From positions 1 to 64,000 of the forward strand of contig CBDCBA010000020.1 in the NCBI GenBank assembly GCA_965214125.1: DNA of 64,000 nt, read 5' to 3'. Of this stretch, positions 52,936-61,532 are shown one piece after another (within the stretch, counting starts at the first letter, position 1; every line of letters starts with the position of its first letter). The notes beneath the pieces are model-generated. The model saw only the letters and a list, made by a program, of their open reading frames with translations. It was not told the DNA's origin and ran no database searches. The DNA is from CBDCBA01 sp965214125 (GTDB lineage: Bacteria > Planctomycetota > Phycisphaerae > Tepidisphaerales > Tepidisphaeraceae). Made by a program: the position numbers and the translations under genes.

Positions 52936-53529
52936 CTAGGAGACGCCCGCGGTCAGCCAGCGGTCGAGCTTCTGCACCTTCGGCAAGCCGACCGCGCACA
53001 CGTACGGCTGGCTCGGGTTGTTCACCATAAAGTCTTGGTGATACTGCTCGGCGACGTAGAAGTGGTCGAGCGGCTCGAGCGTTGTGACCACCGGTTCGTC
53101 GAACACACCGGAGTCGTCGATGGCGGCGATGTACGCCTCGGCGACCTTCTTCTGCTCGTCGCTCTCGTAGAAGATGGCCGAGCGGTATTGCGTTCCTCGG
53201 TCGGCGCCCTGGCGGTTGAGTTGCGTCGGGTCGTGGGCGACGGCGAAGAAGATGCGCAGGAGTTGGCCGAAGGTAAGCTGTTCGCTGTCGTAGACGACCT
53301 TCACAAGTTCGGCGTGCCCGGTGCGACCGGTGCAGACGCTCTTGTAGTCGGCCGCGTCGCCGTCGCCGCCGGCGTAGCCGCTGACGACCTCGCTCACGCC
53401 CGGCACCTTTTGAAAGACGCCTTCGGTGCACCAGAAGCATCCGCCGGCAAGATATGCAACCTGCTCGCCGGAACGATCGAGGTCGATTGGCGGCTGGGGA
53501 AACGTGGCGGGATTGGTGTCGGTGGCCAT
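52936..53529 (-). CDS. msrA: Peptide methionine sulfoxide reductase A, 197 aa
   Basis: Repairs oxidised methionine (S epimer). The active-site motif GGCFWC has the nucleophile C31 preceded by a 30-residue leader; GYAGG and YVAEQYHQDF are typical. Recycling Cys are C34 or near the C-terminus (YVCAVGLP). It is followed by GH130 and DUF3465 in a tight unit. The functional link is unclear. Confidence 0.93.
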   Translation of the reverse strand: MATDTNPATFPQPPIDLDRSGEQVAYLAGGCFWCTEGVFQKVPGVSEVVSGYAGGDGDAADYKSVCTGRTGHAELVKVVYDSEQLTFGQLLRIFFAVAHDPTQLNRQGADRGTQYRSAIFYESDEQKKVAEAYIAAIDDSGVFDEPVVTTLEPLDHFYVAEQYHQDFMVNNPSQPYVCAVGLPKVQKLDRWLTAGVS

Positions 53530-53559
53530 GTGGAAGTCTACGGGCGGTAAGCTGCCGGC

Positions 53560-54057
53560 ATGAGCATGACGGCCCTGCTGATCGACCCGCTGCGCCAAAC
53601 GCTGCAACTCAACGCCGACTACGGCCGCGACCTGCTCGCGGGCGTCGACGAATCGAACAAAACCGCCCGGCCCGCTGAGGAAATGAACCACCCCGCCTGG
53701 CTGCTGAGCCACCTGAACACGTACCACCCGGTCGCCCTCGCCCTGCTGCGGGGCGAGACGCCCGACGATCCACTCGACGCGCCGTTCGGCATGAAGTCGG
53801 CCCCCGTCGCCGAGGCGGATGCCTACGCGCCCGTGGTCGAGCTGCTCGACACCTGGCTCGCCAACCATCGTGCCATCGCCGACGCGCTGGAGAACGTGGA
53901 CGAGGCAACGCTGATGCGGCCGCAGCCGGTGGCGCGGTGGACTGAGCGCTTCCCGCACGTGGGCTCGATCCTGATCTACCTGCTCGCCCGCCACGAGGGG
54001 CTGCATCTGGGCCAACTCTCGACGTGGCGCCGGGCGATGAGCATGCCGCGGGTTTGA
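53560..54057 (+). CDS. DinB-family protein, 165 aa
   Basis: Four-helix-bundle protein. Features include an N-terminal RQTLQLNADYGRDLLAGV, the metal-site His in LLSHLNTYHPVALALL and the late RHEGLHLGQLSTWRRA with HEGLH. Such proteins use metal ions or mycothiol-like thiols, and many are of unknown role. Full length. Divergent from msrA, 30 bp apart. Confidence 0.82.
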   Translation: MSMTALLIDPLRQTLQLNADYGRDLLAGVDESNKTARPAEEMNHPAWLLSHLNTYHPVALALLRGETPDDPLDAPFGMKSAPVAEADAYAPVVELLDTWLANHRAIADALENVDEATLMRPQPVARWTERFPHVGSILIYLLARHEGLHLGQLSTWRRAMSMPRV

Positions 54058-54071
54058 GGTAAGGTGCCAAC

Positions 54072-54665
54072 ATGCCGCCCGCGGAAGCAACGACGCCCCT
54101 GCCGCGAATGACTCGTGAGGAGTACCTCGCTTTCGAGGAAACGAGCGAGGGAAAACACGAGTTCCACGCTGGCAAACTGTTGGCGATGAGTGGCTCGACA
54201 CACGAGCACGCCCGTATTGCGACGAACGTCAATCGATCCCTCGGCAACCGCCTGGAGGGCGGTGCCTGCGATGTGCTAGACAGCACGATGCGCGTGCGGG
54301 CGATCGCGCTCGATCGGTTCGTCTACCCCGACGGCACCGTGCATTGCGGGCCGCCGGAGTTCGATGTTCGCGACCAGAAAAAGCTCGCTCTTCTCAATCC
54401 GATCCTGATCGTGGAGGTGTTGAGCGAATCGACGGAACACTACGATCGCGGCGATAAGTTCGCGCTGTATCGCACGATTCCCAGCTTTCGCGAGTACGTG
54501 CTCGTCAGCCAGAACGAGCCGCAGGTCGAGACATTCTTTCGCACCGAGGATGGCAACTGGCGTATCGAGGTGTTTGCCGGCATCGACGCCGTCGTCCCGC
54601 TGCACAGCGTCGGCATCGAGCTGCCGCTGGCGGAGGTCTACCGCAACGTGCCGCTACCCGAGTGA
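54072..54665 (+). CDS. Uma2-family endonuclease-like protein, 197 aa
   Basis: DUF820/Uma2 proteins have a PD-(D/E)xK nuclease fold. Seen here: MTREEYLAFEETSEGKHEFHAGKLLAMSG at the N-terminus, CDVLDSTMRVRAI, PEFDVRDQKKLALLNPILIVEVLSEST with the catalytic EVLSEST, and DRGDKFALYRTIPSFREYVLVSQ. It lies 15 bp after DinB and overlaps the next gene by four bases (GTGA). These genes are abundant in cyanobacteria and planctomycetes; their role is unsettled. Confidence 0.88.
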   Translation: MPPAEATTPLPRMTREEYLAFEETSEGKHEFHAGKLLAMSGSTHEHARIATNVNRSLGNRLEGGACDVLDSTMRVRAIALDRFVYPDGTVHCGPPEFDVRDQKKLALLNPILIVEVLSESTEHYDRGDKFALYRTIPSFREYVLVSQNEPQVETFFRTEDGNWRIEVFAGIDAVVPLHSVGIELPLAEVYRNVPLPE

Positions 54666-54988
54666 AGCAGCCGCCGCCCAGGACGCCCGACGGCCGGTAC
54701 ATCGTCGTCCGCGGACGACTCTGGCGGGCGACGAACCCGAAGTTGGCGGACGCCGAGGCCAAAACGCTTCGACAGCAACTCGGCCGGGCGCGGTCGGACG
54801 TCGCCAAGGCCAGGCGTTTGGCCGATGACGAGTTGCTGCAAGATGCCCGACGCCGCGTCCACGCCGCCAAGCTCGCGCTCGGCGAACGCGGCCCCGTCTG
54901 GTGGGACGACGGCCAACCCGACTACAACCGCCACCTCGCCACGAACACGCCATACGCGGCGTGGTGGGCGGAGTTGAATAGTGACTAA
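54662..54988 (+). CDS. Uncharacterised small protein, 108 aa
   Basis: Starts GTG inside the Uma2 stop. The sequence DGRYIVVRGRLWRATNP and helical KTLRQQLGRARSDVAKARRL, ending VWWDDGQPDYNRHLATNTPYAAWW, resembles a widespread uncharacterised protein type, in my recollection; I cannot give a family number. It is small, soluble and highly charged. Coupled to Uma2. Convergent with the next gene, with overlapping stop codons at 54985-54988. Confidence 0.6.
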   Translation: MKQPPPRTPDGRYIVVRGRLWRATNPKLADAEAKTLRQQLGRARSDVAKARRLADDELLQDARRRVHAAKLALGERGPVWWDDGQPDYNRHLATNTPYAAWWAELNSD

Positions 54989-55392
54989 AGTCCCGCGATT
55001 AGCACCCGCGCGATGAAGGCAATCATAAGCGACCACACGAAGTTGATGAGCGTTCCGCCGAGAAAGTAGCCGGGATCACTCTCGATCTCCTTCTTGCGCG
55101 CCAACGCCTTCGCGGCGAAGATCAGAGCAAGCCCCGTCTCTTGACCGGCAAGCACGAACGTGACGATGATGATGTTCTCACACTTGCCGATCACGTTGCC
55201 AATGCTCCGGCGGGACTGCTCGACGGCATCGTCGGCGTCCTCCGCCTTGGGCTTGGTCGGCAGGAACATCACGACCACTTGGGTGCTGTTCGCCATCGTG
55301 ATCAGATAGGCGCACAGGATGACAAGCCACCGCGCCCAAGTGGGCTCAATCAGCGGCGTCAGGATTGCCGACTGAACCATCTCAGCAGCCAT
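54985..55392 (-). CDS. Membrane protein resembling the C-terminal part of DUF3307 proteins, 135 aa
   Basis: Three to four hydrophobic helices. ENIIIVTFVLAGQETGLALIFAAKALAR and YFLGGTLINFVWSLMIAFIARVL fit the C-terminal half of DUF3307 proteins that commonly follow satD. The N-terminal half of such proteins is missing, so this is a short form. The ATG at 55392 has AGGAG seven bases ahead, and the gene begins inside the satD end (11-bp overlap). Confidence 0.65.
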   Translation of the reverse strand: MAAEMVQSAILTPLIEPTWARWLVILCAYLITMANSTQVVVMFLPTKPKAEDADDAVEQSRRSIGNVIGKCENIIIVTFVLAGQETGLALIFAAKALARKKEIESDPGYFLGGTLINFVWSLMIAFIARVLIAGL

Positions 55393-56071
55393 CAACATCT
55401 CCTCGTTGACGTGACTCGAGCAGTTTCCGCGTTGCGCTGCGCAACGCCTCGAACTGCGGAACGAGCGCTCGGCGACTAGCCTTCGAAACCGCCTGCTGGG
55501 TGACGCCGAGATGTTCGGCAATCGCCTGCTGGTTCGGGTAAATCTCCGGCGAATCGAGGCGCAAGAGTTGGACCTCTCGAACCCGCGTCGGCCACGCCTG
55601 CTGCATTGCTAGGCATGCGGTTGCTGAGGCGTTGAGATGCGCGCGGACGACCGTGTCCCATTGGGGCGCGTCGACGGCCAACGTGGGATAGCTTTCGTGT
55701 ACTTCTCGCAGCGACTCGGCTGCGCCGTGAAATGCCGGCCCGTCCAAATCCGCGGCGCGACCCGACTCGCCCCAAACGTCGATCGTTCCAATGCCAATGC
55801 CGAACCGGAACGAGGCTGGTGCCGTCCGGAGGTTCAGTTCGAGCGCCAGGTCCAGAACCGGCCCGACGAGGCGAAGCAGGCCGCTGATCTCGTCCAAACC
55901 ACGCGTGGTTTCCAAGTCGGCGATCAAGCTGTCCGCGTAGCGACGATTGATCGTCGCCAGTGCCGACTCCACCCGGTCAGCAAGCTCGCGTCGCCCACGC
56001 TGTCGTCGCGATCCGATCAGGTCGGCGCTGATCGCAACCAAGGAGCCGGAAAAGCGAGCTGACACGGACAC
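55382..56071 (-). CDS. SatD-family protein, 229 aa
   Basis: N-terminal domain with the SatD signature VAISADLIGSRRQRGRRELADRV and a later RFGIGIGTIDV ... GPAFHGAAESLREV. The C-terminal part (AIAEHLGVTQQAVSKASRR) is a helix-turn-helix of sigma-70 region-4 type. SatD is known from streptococcal loci, but its function is not settled. It pairs with the membrane protein downstream. The 5' region (56072-56116) includes ATCTG/GGTTGT direct repeats that might be binding sites. Confidence 0.75.
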   Translation of the reverse strand: MSVSARFSGSLVAISADLIGSRRQRGRRELADRVESALATINRRYADSLIADLETTRGLDEISGLLRLVGPVLDLALELNLRTAPASFRFGIGIGTIDVWGESGRAADLDGPAFHGAAESLREVHESYPTLAVDAPQWDTVVRAHLNASATACLAMQQAWPTRVREVQLLRLDSPEIYPNQQAIAEHLGVTQQAVSKASRRALVPQFEALRSATRKLLESRQRGDVDGC

Positions 56072-56116
56072 AACCTTATCAGATGTAATGCGGGAAACAA
56101 CCCAGATAGTTGTATC

Positions 56117-57520
56117 TCACGCCACCCCCGCCACGCCCGTTTCGATCGGGGCGCTGACGTACTCCCTCGGGTCCGTCACGTGGCCGGTCAGCGCCGATGC
56201 CGCGACCGTCAGGGGGCTGGCCAGGTAAACCCCCGCCTGCTTGTGACCCATGCGGCCGGGGAAGTTGCGGTTGGTCGTGCTGATGCACGTGATCGCCTCG
56301 TTCAGCCGCCCGAACGTGTCGCTCGGGCCGCCCAGGCACGCGGCGCAACCCGACGGCCCGATCAGGCAGCCGGCGTCGGCGAGAATGTCCTCGATGCTCT
56401 TCTCGTTGCTGTCCTTTTCCACGCCGCGCAGGTTCAGGCGCTTCATGTCGCTATGAACCTCCGTGCTGCCGGGCACGACGTACGTCGGGATCTTGACCTG
56501 GTTTCCCTTGAGAATGTTGGCCGCGAAGATCATGTCGGTGATCTTCCCGCCCGTGCAGCTTCCGACGTACGCCCGGTCGAGCTTCACGTCGCGGCAGTTG
56601 TGGGCCGTGTCCTTGTTGTCGGGCGAGTGCGGCTTGGCGACCATCGGCTCCATCATGTTCAGATTCCAGGCGTGCTCGCTGAAGTAGCTGGCGTCGCTGT
56701 CCTCGGTCACAACGTCCCACTCGGGGCGATTGCTGCGGGCGCGGACGTACTGAAGGGTCTTCTCGTCGACATCGCAGACCCCGTTCTTGCCGCCAGCCTC
56801 GATGGCCATGTTGGTCAGCGTCATGCGATCTTCGAGCGTGAGCGAACTAATGCCGTCGCCGGTGAAGTACATGGAGCGGTAGGTGGCCCCGTCGACGCCG
56901 ATCTCGCCGATGACCGCCAGAATCAGGTCTTTCGCCGTGAGATAGGGCGGAATCTCGCCGTCGAAGTGAAACTTCATCGTCGGCGGAACCTTCAGCCACG
57001 TCTTGCCTGTGCCGAGCGTGAAGGCCGCATCGGTGTTGCCCACGCCCGTCGCGAACATGCCGAACGCCCCGGCCGTGCAGGTGTGGCTATCCGTGCCGAG
57101 CATGATCTCGCCCGGCCGCACGTGGCCCTCCTCGGGCAGCGCCTTGTGGCAGACGCCCTTGTAGCTCGTCTTGTTCGGGTCGAGGTACGGGCTGGGCATG
57201 CCCTGCTTCTCGATGAAGTCGGGGTCGTAGTAATACTTCAGCCCCTGGTCCTTCACGAATTGGCGGAGCAGTTGGATGTTCCGGTAACTCTTCAGGTCGG
57301 CCGTGAAGATGTAGTGATCGGGGATGATGACCACGCGGTCCTTGTCCCAAACCTTCGCGTCCTTGCCGAACTCCTGCTGAAAGATGCCGACCGTGCCCGG
57401 CCCGCACACGTCGTGGGTCATCAGCACGTCGACATCAACCCACACGCTCTCCCCCGGCTCAACGCAGGGCTTTTGCGCGTGCTTGGCGAGGATCTTCTCG
57501 GTGATGGTCGAGCCGGGCAT
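56117..57520 (-). CDS. leuC: 3-isopropylmalate dehydratase large subunit/homoaconitase-type hydro-lyase, 467 aa
   Basis: 4Fe-4S aconitase-family enzyme. Cluster ligands: Cys in VGSCTGGKITDM and the pair in GPSGCAACLGG. Other blocks: VDVDVLMTHDVCGPGTVGIF, LGTDSHTCTAGAFGMFATGVGNTDAA and TNRNFPGRMGH. The closest type is LeuC/HacA, with leucine biosynthesis most likely. The small subunit gene (leuD) is not in the window. Length fits the family. A clean ATG at 57520. Confidence 0.9.
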   Translation of the reverse strand: MPGSTITEKILAKHAQKPCVEPGESVWVDVDVLMTHDVCGPGTVGIFQQEFGKDAKVWDKDRVVIIPDHYIFTADLKSYRNIQLLRQFVKDQGLKYYYDPDFIEKQGMPSPYLDPNKTSYKGVCHKALPEEGHVRPGEIMLGTDSHTCTAGAFGMFATGVGNTDAAFTLGTGKTWLKVPPTMKFHFDGEIPPYLTAKDLILAVIGEIGVDGATYRSMYFTGDGISSLTLEDRMTLTNMAIEAGGKNGVCDVDEKTLQYVRARSNRPEWDVVTEDSDASYFSEHAWNLNMMEPMVAKPHSPDNKDTAHNCRDVKLDRAYVGSCTGGKITDMIFAANILKGNQVKIPTYVVPGSTEVHSDMKRLNLRGVEKDSNEKSIEDILADAGCLIGPSGCAACLGGPSDTFGRLNEAITCISTTNRNFPGRMGHKQAGVYLASPLTVAASALTGHVTDPREYVSAPIETGVAGVA

Positions 57521-57668
57521 GCCGACACCTTAGCAGCGACCCGCCTCGCTTGGTGGTCGTGCCAAACCGCATGAAAGCGGGGCCTCACGTTCAAACCGCC
57601 CCGCCGGCGGCCGATGTAGGACGGGCCGCTCGTCGCGGGCGGCCGCCGACTTCGCCGCAGGGGTTTCG

Positions 57669-59696
57669 ATGCTTTCGCCCAATTCACCGACCGCCACGCC
57701 CACCACCACGCTCACCGACACCGACGCCGAGCAGCTCGCCCGCATGTCGCTCATCGTCAGCGCCACCGACAGCGCCGCGCTCATCACCGACGCCGACGGC
57801 CACATCGAGTACGCCAACCCGGCCTTCACGCGCATCAGCGGCTACGAGGCCGACGAGGTCATCGGCAGGAAGCCCGGCCAACTGCTTCAAGGCCCAGGCA
57901 CCGATCCGGCGACCGTCGCCTTCATTCGCGAACGCCTGAGCGCCGGCGAAGGCTTTGAGACGGAAATCCTCAACTACTCCAAAACCGGCCGCGAGTATTG
58001 GCTGGCGCTGGAAGTCCGCCCCGTGCGCGACGACGCGGGCCGACTCACCAACTTCATCGCGATCGAGCGCGATGTCACCGAGCAGAAGCACGCCCAAACG
58101 CGGCTCCGCGACAGCGACCGCCGCCTCGCGCGAATTGCCGCCAACACGCCGGGCATTATCTACCAGTTCCGGCTCGACCCCAGCGGCACGATCACCCTGC
58201 CGTTCGTGAGCGATGCCCTCCGCGACGTCTACGGCCTGGAGCCGGATGCCGTGATGGCGGACGCGAACATCTTCATGTCGCGTGTGCTACCCGAAGACGC
58301 GCCGGGTCTGGCCGCCGCCGTGCAAGCGTCGGCGGCGTCGCTCGACTCCTTCGTCTGGCACGGGCGCATTCGCCATCGCGACGGCACGGTGCGCCACATC
58401 GACGCCCGCTCGCGCCCCGAGCGCCAAGCCGACGGCAGCACCGTGTGGGACGGCGTGATCGCGGACGTCACGAAGCAGAAGCTGATCGAGGCCGAGCTCA
58501 CCGCCGCCAAGGAGCAGGCCGAGGCCGCCAACATCGCCAAGAGCGCGTTCCTGGCGAACATGAGCCATGAGATTCGCACGCCGCTCAGCCACGTCATCGC
58601 CTACGCCGAAACACTCGTCGAGTCCCTGACCGACCAAGCCAACGGCGAGGCGCCACTGCTGGGCATCGAGGAGCAGATCCAAGCCGCCGGCGTCATCAAC
58701 CGCAGCGGCGGTCACTTGCTAACGGTGCTCGATGAAATCCTCGACCTTTCCAAAATCGAAGCCGGGCGCATGACGGTCGAGCGCACCGATGTCGACGTGC
58801 CGGCCATCGTGGAGGAGGTGGCCTCGCTCATGCGCGTCAACGCGACCGACCGCGGCCTGAAGCTCGACGTCGATTACCTCGACCAGCTTCCCAAAACCGT
58901 TAAGGCCGACCCGACCCGGTTGCGGCAGGCGATCCTCAACCTCACCGGCAACGCCATCAAGTTCACCGAAACGGGCGGCGTGACGATCCGCGTGCGCTTC
59001 GACGACGCCGACTGCCGGCTGCTCGTGGAGGTAATCGACACGGGCATCGGTATCACGCCCGAGCAGGAGTCGAAACTGTTCGAGCCCTTCCGGCAGGCGG
59101 ACGAGACGACCACGCGGCGCTTCGGTGGCACCGGCCTCGGGCTGGCGCTGAGCCGCCGGCTCGTGCGCCTCATGGGCGGCGACCTGACGTGCCACAGCGC
59201 GGCCGGCAAGGGGAGCACCTTTCGCGTCAGCCTTCCCGCCGTGCCGCCGGCGGGACACTGCAAGATCAACCGCGCCCCGCTGCCCGCCGCCGACGCCGCC
59301 CGCGCGGCCGGCCCGCTCGCGGGCGTGCGCGTCCTGATCGCCGACGATGGCGAGGAGAACCGCTGGCTGCTGGGCGTCCACCTCAAGAATGCCGGCGCGA
59401 CCGTCGAGACAGCCGTCGACGGCAAGCGGGCTGTCGACAAGGTCGCCGGCGGGCCATTCGACGCCGTCGTCATGGACATGCAGATGCCCGAGATGGATGG
59501 CTACACGGCCACGCGCACGCTCCGGGGGCGCGGGTTTGCCGGCCCGATTGTCGCCTTCACCGCTCACGCGATGAGCGGCGACCGCGACAAGTGTCTCGCC
59601 GCCGGCTGCGACGGCTACGAGGCCAAGCCCATCAACGCCAAGCGGTTCGTGGCAACGCTCGTATCGCTGCTGGCAACTCGTTCGCGGGCGGCGTGA
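57669..59696 (+). CDS. Hybrid histidine kinase (PAS-PAS-HisKA-HATPase-REC), 675 aa
   Basis: Soluble signalling protein. PAS 1 (~25-145, DGHIEYANPAFTRISGYEADEVIG), PAS 2 (~150-270), HisKA with phospho-His H300 in NMSHEIRTPLSHVIAYAE, HATPase with DTGIGITPEQESKLFEPFRQ and FGGTGLGLALSRRLV, and a C-terminal receiver (VRVLIADDGEENRW, VVMDMQMPEMDGY). There is no transmembrane helix, so it senses a cytosolic cue. Its last codon overlaps the rhomboid start (TGATG). Confidence 0.93.
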   Translation: MLSPNSPTATPTTTLTDTDAEQLARMSLIVSATDSAALITDADGHIEYANPAFTRISGYEADEVIGRKPGQLLQGPGTDPATVAFIRERLSAGEGFETEILNYSKTGREYWLALEVRPVRDDAGRLTNFIAIERDVTEQKHAQTRLRDSDRRLARIAANTPGIIYQFRLDPSGTITLPFVSDALRDVYGLEPDAVMADANIFMSRVLPEDAPGLAAAVQASAASLDSFVWHGRIRHRDGTVRHIDARSRPERQADGSTVWDGVIADVTKQKLIEAELTAAKEQAEAANIAKSAFLANMSHEIRTPLSHVIAYAETLVESLTDQANGEAPLLGIEEQIQAAGVINRSGGHLLTVLDEILDLSKIEAGRMTVERTDVDVPAIVEEVASLMRVNATDRGLKLDVDYLDQLPKTVKADPTRLRQAILNLTGNAIKFTETGGVTIRVRFDDADCRLLVEVIDTGIGITPEQESKLFEPFRQADETTTRRFGGTGLGLALSRRLVRLMGGDLTCHSAAGKGSTFRVSLPAVPPAGHCKINRAPLPAADAARAAGPLAGVRVLIADDGEENRWLLGVHLKNAGATVETAVDGKRAVDKVAGGPFDAVVMDMQMPEMDGYTATRTLRGRGFAGPIVAFTAHAMSGDRDKCLAAGCDGYEAKPINAKRFVATLVSLLATRSRAA

Positions 59697-60478
59697 TGCC
59701 GATAGAGTCCAACATGGTCGCCAGCCCCCCGCCGCCAACGCCGGACGCGCGCCGGCCGATGCCCAATCGGCGGGCGCTGCGTCTGAAGGCGCGGCTGTGG
59801 AACATGTCGACCTGGATTCTCGCCGCCTGCGTGAGCGTCTTCCTGCTGCAACTGTTGGCGTCGGGGCCGCTCTACCGTGCCGGGCAGTTCAACGCCGAAG
59901 ACGCGCTGCTGAACGGGCAGATTTGGCGGTTCATCACGTTCCAATTTTTGCACGGCGGGTGGATGCACTTGGGCGTGAACATGGTCGGCCTGTGGGTCTT
60001 CGGGCCGATGGTTGAGCGGCGGATTGGGCGGGCAAAAATGCTGGTCTACTACCTGATTTGCGGCGTCGGCGGCGCGGCGGGGTACGTGGCGCTGTGGCAG
60101 TTCGGGTTCATCGCCAGCACGCTCGACGCACCGCTGATCGGCGCCAGCGCCGGGCTGTTCGGCCTGATCGCGGCGGCGATGACGCTCTTTCCCAACCGCA
60201 TCCTGCCGCTGGCGATCCCGCCGGTCGACATCACGATCTTCCGCTTTGGCCTGGTCTACCTCGTGATGGGCGCGCTGGTCATCATGCTCTACGGCCCCAC
60301 CGGCCGCGGCAACGCCGGCGGCGAGGCGGCCCACCTCGGCGGCGCAGCGGTCGGCCTCCTGCTCAGCCGCCACCTCGGATGGCTCGCGTGGGTCGAACGC
60401 ATCAGCCCCGAGCGCCTGCGCAACATCGGGCACGGCAAGCGCAGGCACCAAGGCGCCCGCCCTGCCCGCGCGACGTAG
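59696..60478 (+). CDS. Rhomboid-family intramembrane serine protease, 260 aa
   Basis: Six predicted helices after a Pro-rich N-terminus. The catalytic dyad is visible as S151 in GASAGLFG and H213 in AAHLGGAAVG, with WRFITFQFLHGGWMHLGVNM before it. It is probably active. It is co-translated with the hybrid kinase, so the protease may act in that pathway (inference). Confidence 0.9.
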   Translation: MPIESNMVASPPPPTPDARRPMPNRRALRLKARLWNMSTWILAACVSVFLLQLLASGPLYRAGQFNAEDALLNGQIWRFITFQFLHGGWMHLGVNMVGLWVFGPMVERRIGRAKMLVYYLICGVGGAAGYVALWQFGFIASTLDAPLIGASAGLFGLIAAAMTLFPNRILPLAIPPVDITIFRFGLVYLVMGALVIMLYGPTGRGNAGGEAAHLGGAAVGLLLSRHLGWLAWVERISPERLRNIGHGKRRHQGARPARAT

Positions 60479-60506
60479 AGCACCTTGCACTTTTGTTTGC
60501 CGGAGT

Positions 60507-60577
60507 TAGCCGCGGACCTTGGTCCGCGCTTCGAACAGAGGTTGGTCCCAAATACGCGGAGCAAGCTCCGCGGCTAC
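60507..60577. repeat. Palindromic repeat, copy 2 (partly diverged)
   Basis: Left arm TAGCCGCGGACCTTGGTCC continued by GCG, right arm CGCGGAGCAAGCTCCGCG plus GCTAC. The left arm's own core differs from copy 1 at paired positions: GAGC-TT-GCTC has become GACC-TT-GGTC, keeping the small hairpin. The element lies between the rhomboid and AraC genes, in a region otherwise empty. Confidence 0.8.
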
Positions 60578-60624
60578 CTGGAAATGGGGACGCAAGCAGC
60601 TTCAACACGGCGGCACCACGTGGA

Positions 60625-61464
60625 TCATCCGAGCGTGGTCGCGCGGTGGCCGATGCGGTAGGTGCGCGGCGTGACGCCGAAGCGGCGCCGAAAGCTCGCG
60701 TGGAAGTGGCCGGCGTGCCCGAAGCCGCAGTCGAGGCCGACGTCGAGCACGGGGCGATCGGTCGTCGACAGCAGCGTCGCGGCCGCGTCGAGGCGGGCGT
60801 CGTTGACGATCTGCGTCGGCGTGCGATCGAGGTGACGCCGGCACGCCCGCGCCACGTGCTCGTGGCTGCGACCGGCCAGTCGAACGAAGGCGGCGACGCC
60901 CTCGGCGAGCATGGCCGGCGTGGCGAGTCGCGTCAGCGCCGCAGCCAGCCATGCGGGCGGCGGCGAGGCCGGGGCGTCCCGCAGAATCTGATCCAGGCGT
61001 AGGAGGAAGCGATCGCGGTCCAGCGGCGAGAGGCGTCCCTGCCGCAAGTCGGTGGCGGCGTCCGACAGCAGGCCGATTAGGTGCGGCACCTGCATGCGAC
61101 GCCTCGCGAGGCCGCCGGCGAAGGGGTCTGCAAGCGTTCGGCCGTATCGCCGGCGCAGCGCCGCCCACGCCGCCGAGGGGAACGCCACGTTCCGCAGCAT
61201 CAACGGAGCACAGCCCGCCGCGCCGGCAAAGCCATGCACGTCCGGCGGGCGCACGAAGACAATATCCCCCGTCGCCAGCGGCCAGCGACGGCGCGGCGTG
61301 AACTCAACGCCCTCGCCCGATTCGATCCAGAAGATTTCGTGAAACCGGTGCCCGTGCAGCCGCACGTCGACCGACGCGTCGAACTGGGCCGCGCCGTAGT
61401 GGACGCCGTCGCCCGGCCGCAACAACGGGCGGAGGTTGAGCTTGGGCGGCGCGGGCCTCGGCAT
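60625..61464 (-). CDS. AraC-family transcriptional regulator, 279 aa
   Basis: N-terminal cupin-type sensor (LHGHRFHEIFWIESGEGVEF ... GDIVFVRPPDVHGF). The C-terminal double helix-turn-helix has RLAGRSHEHVARACRRHLDRTPTQIVNDARLDAAATLL and the signature DVGLDCGFGHAGHFHASFRRRFGVTPRTYR. The ATG at 61464 is chosen over an upstream Arg-rich extension. It is divergent from the PhyH gene, which it probably controls. Confidence 0.88.
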   Translation of the reverse strand: MPRPAPPKLNLRPLLRPGDGVHYGAAQFDASVDVRLHGHRFHEIFWIESGEGVEFTPRRRWPLATGDIVFVRPPDVHGFAGAAGCAPLMLRNVAFPSAAWAALRRRYGRTLADPFAGGLARRRMQVPHLIGLLSDAATDLRQGRLSPLDRDRFLLRLDQILRDAPASPPPAWLAAALTRLATPAMLAEGVAAFVRLAGRSHEHVARACRRHLDRTPTQIVNDARLDAAATLLSTTDRPVLDVGLDCGFGHAGHFHASFRRRFGVTPRTYRIGHRATTLG

Positions 61465-61532
61465 CAACGGAGCGTAGTTTCCGCACCGGCGTCGCGGAGG
61501 TTTGCGTTCGCGATCTGTGGCATACTCCGGCG

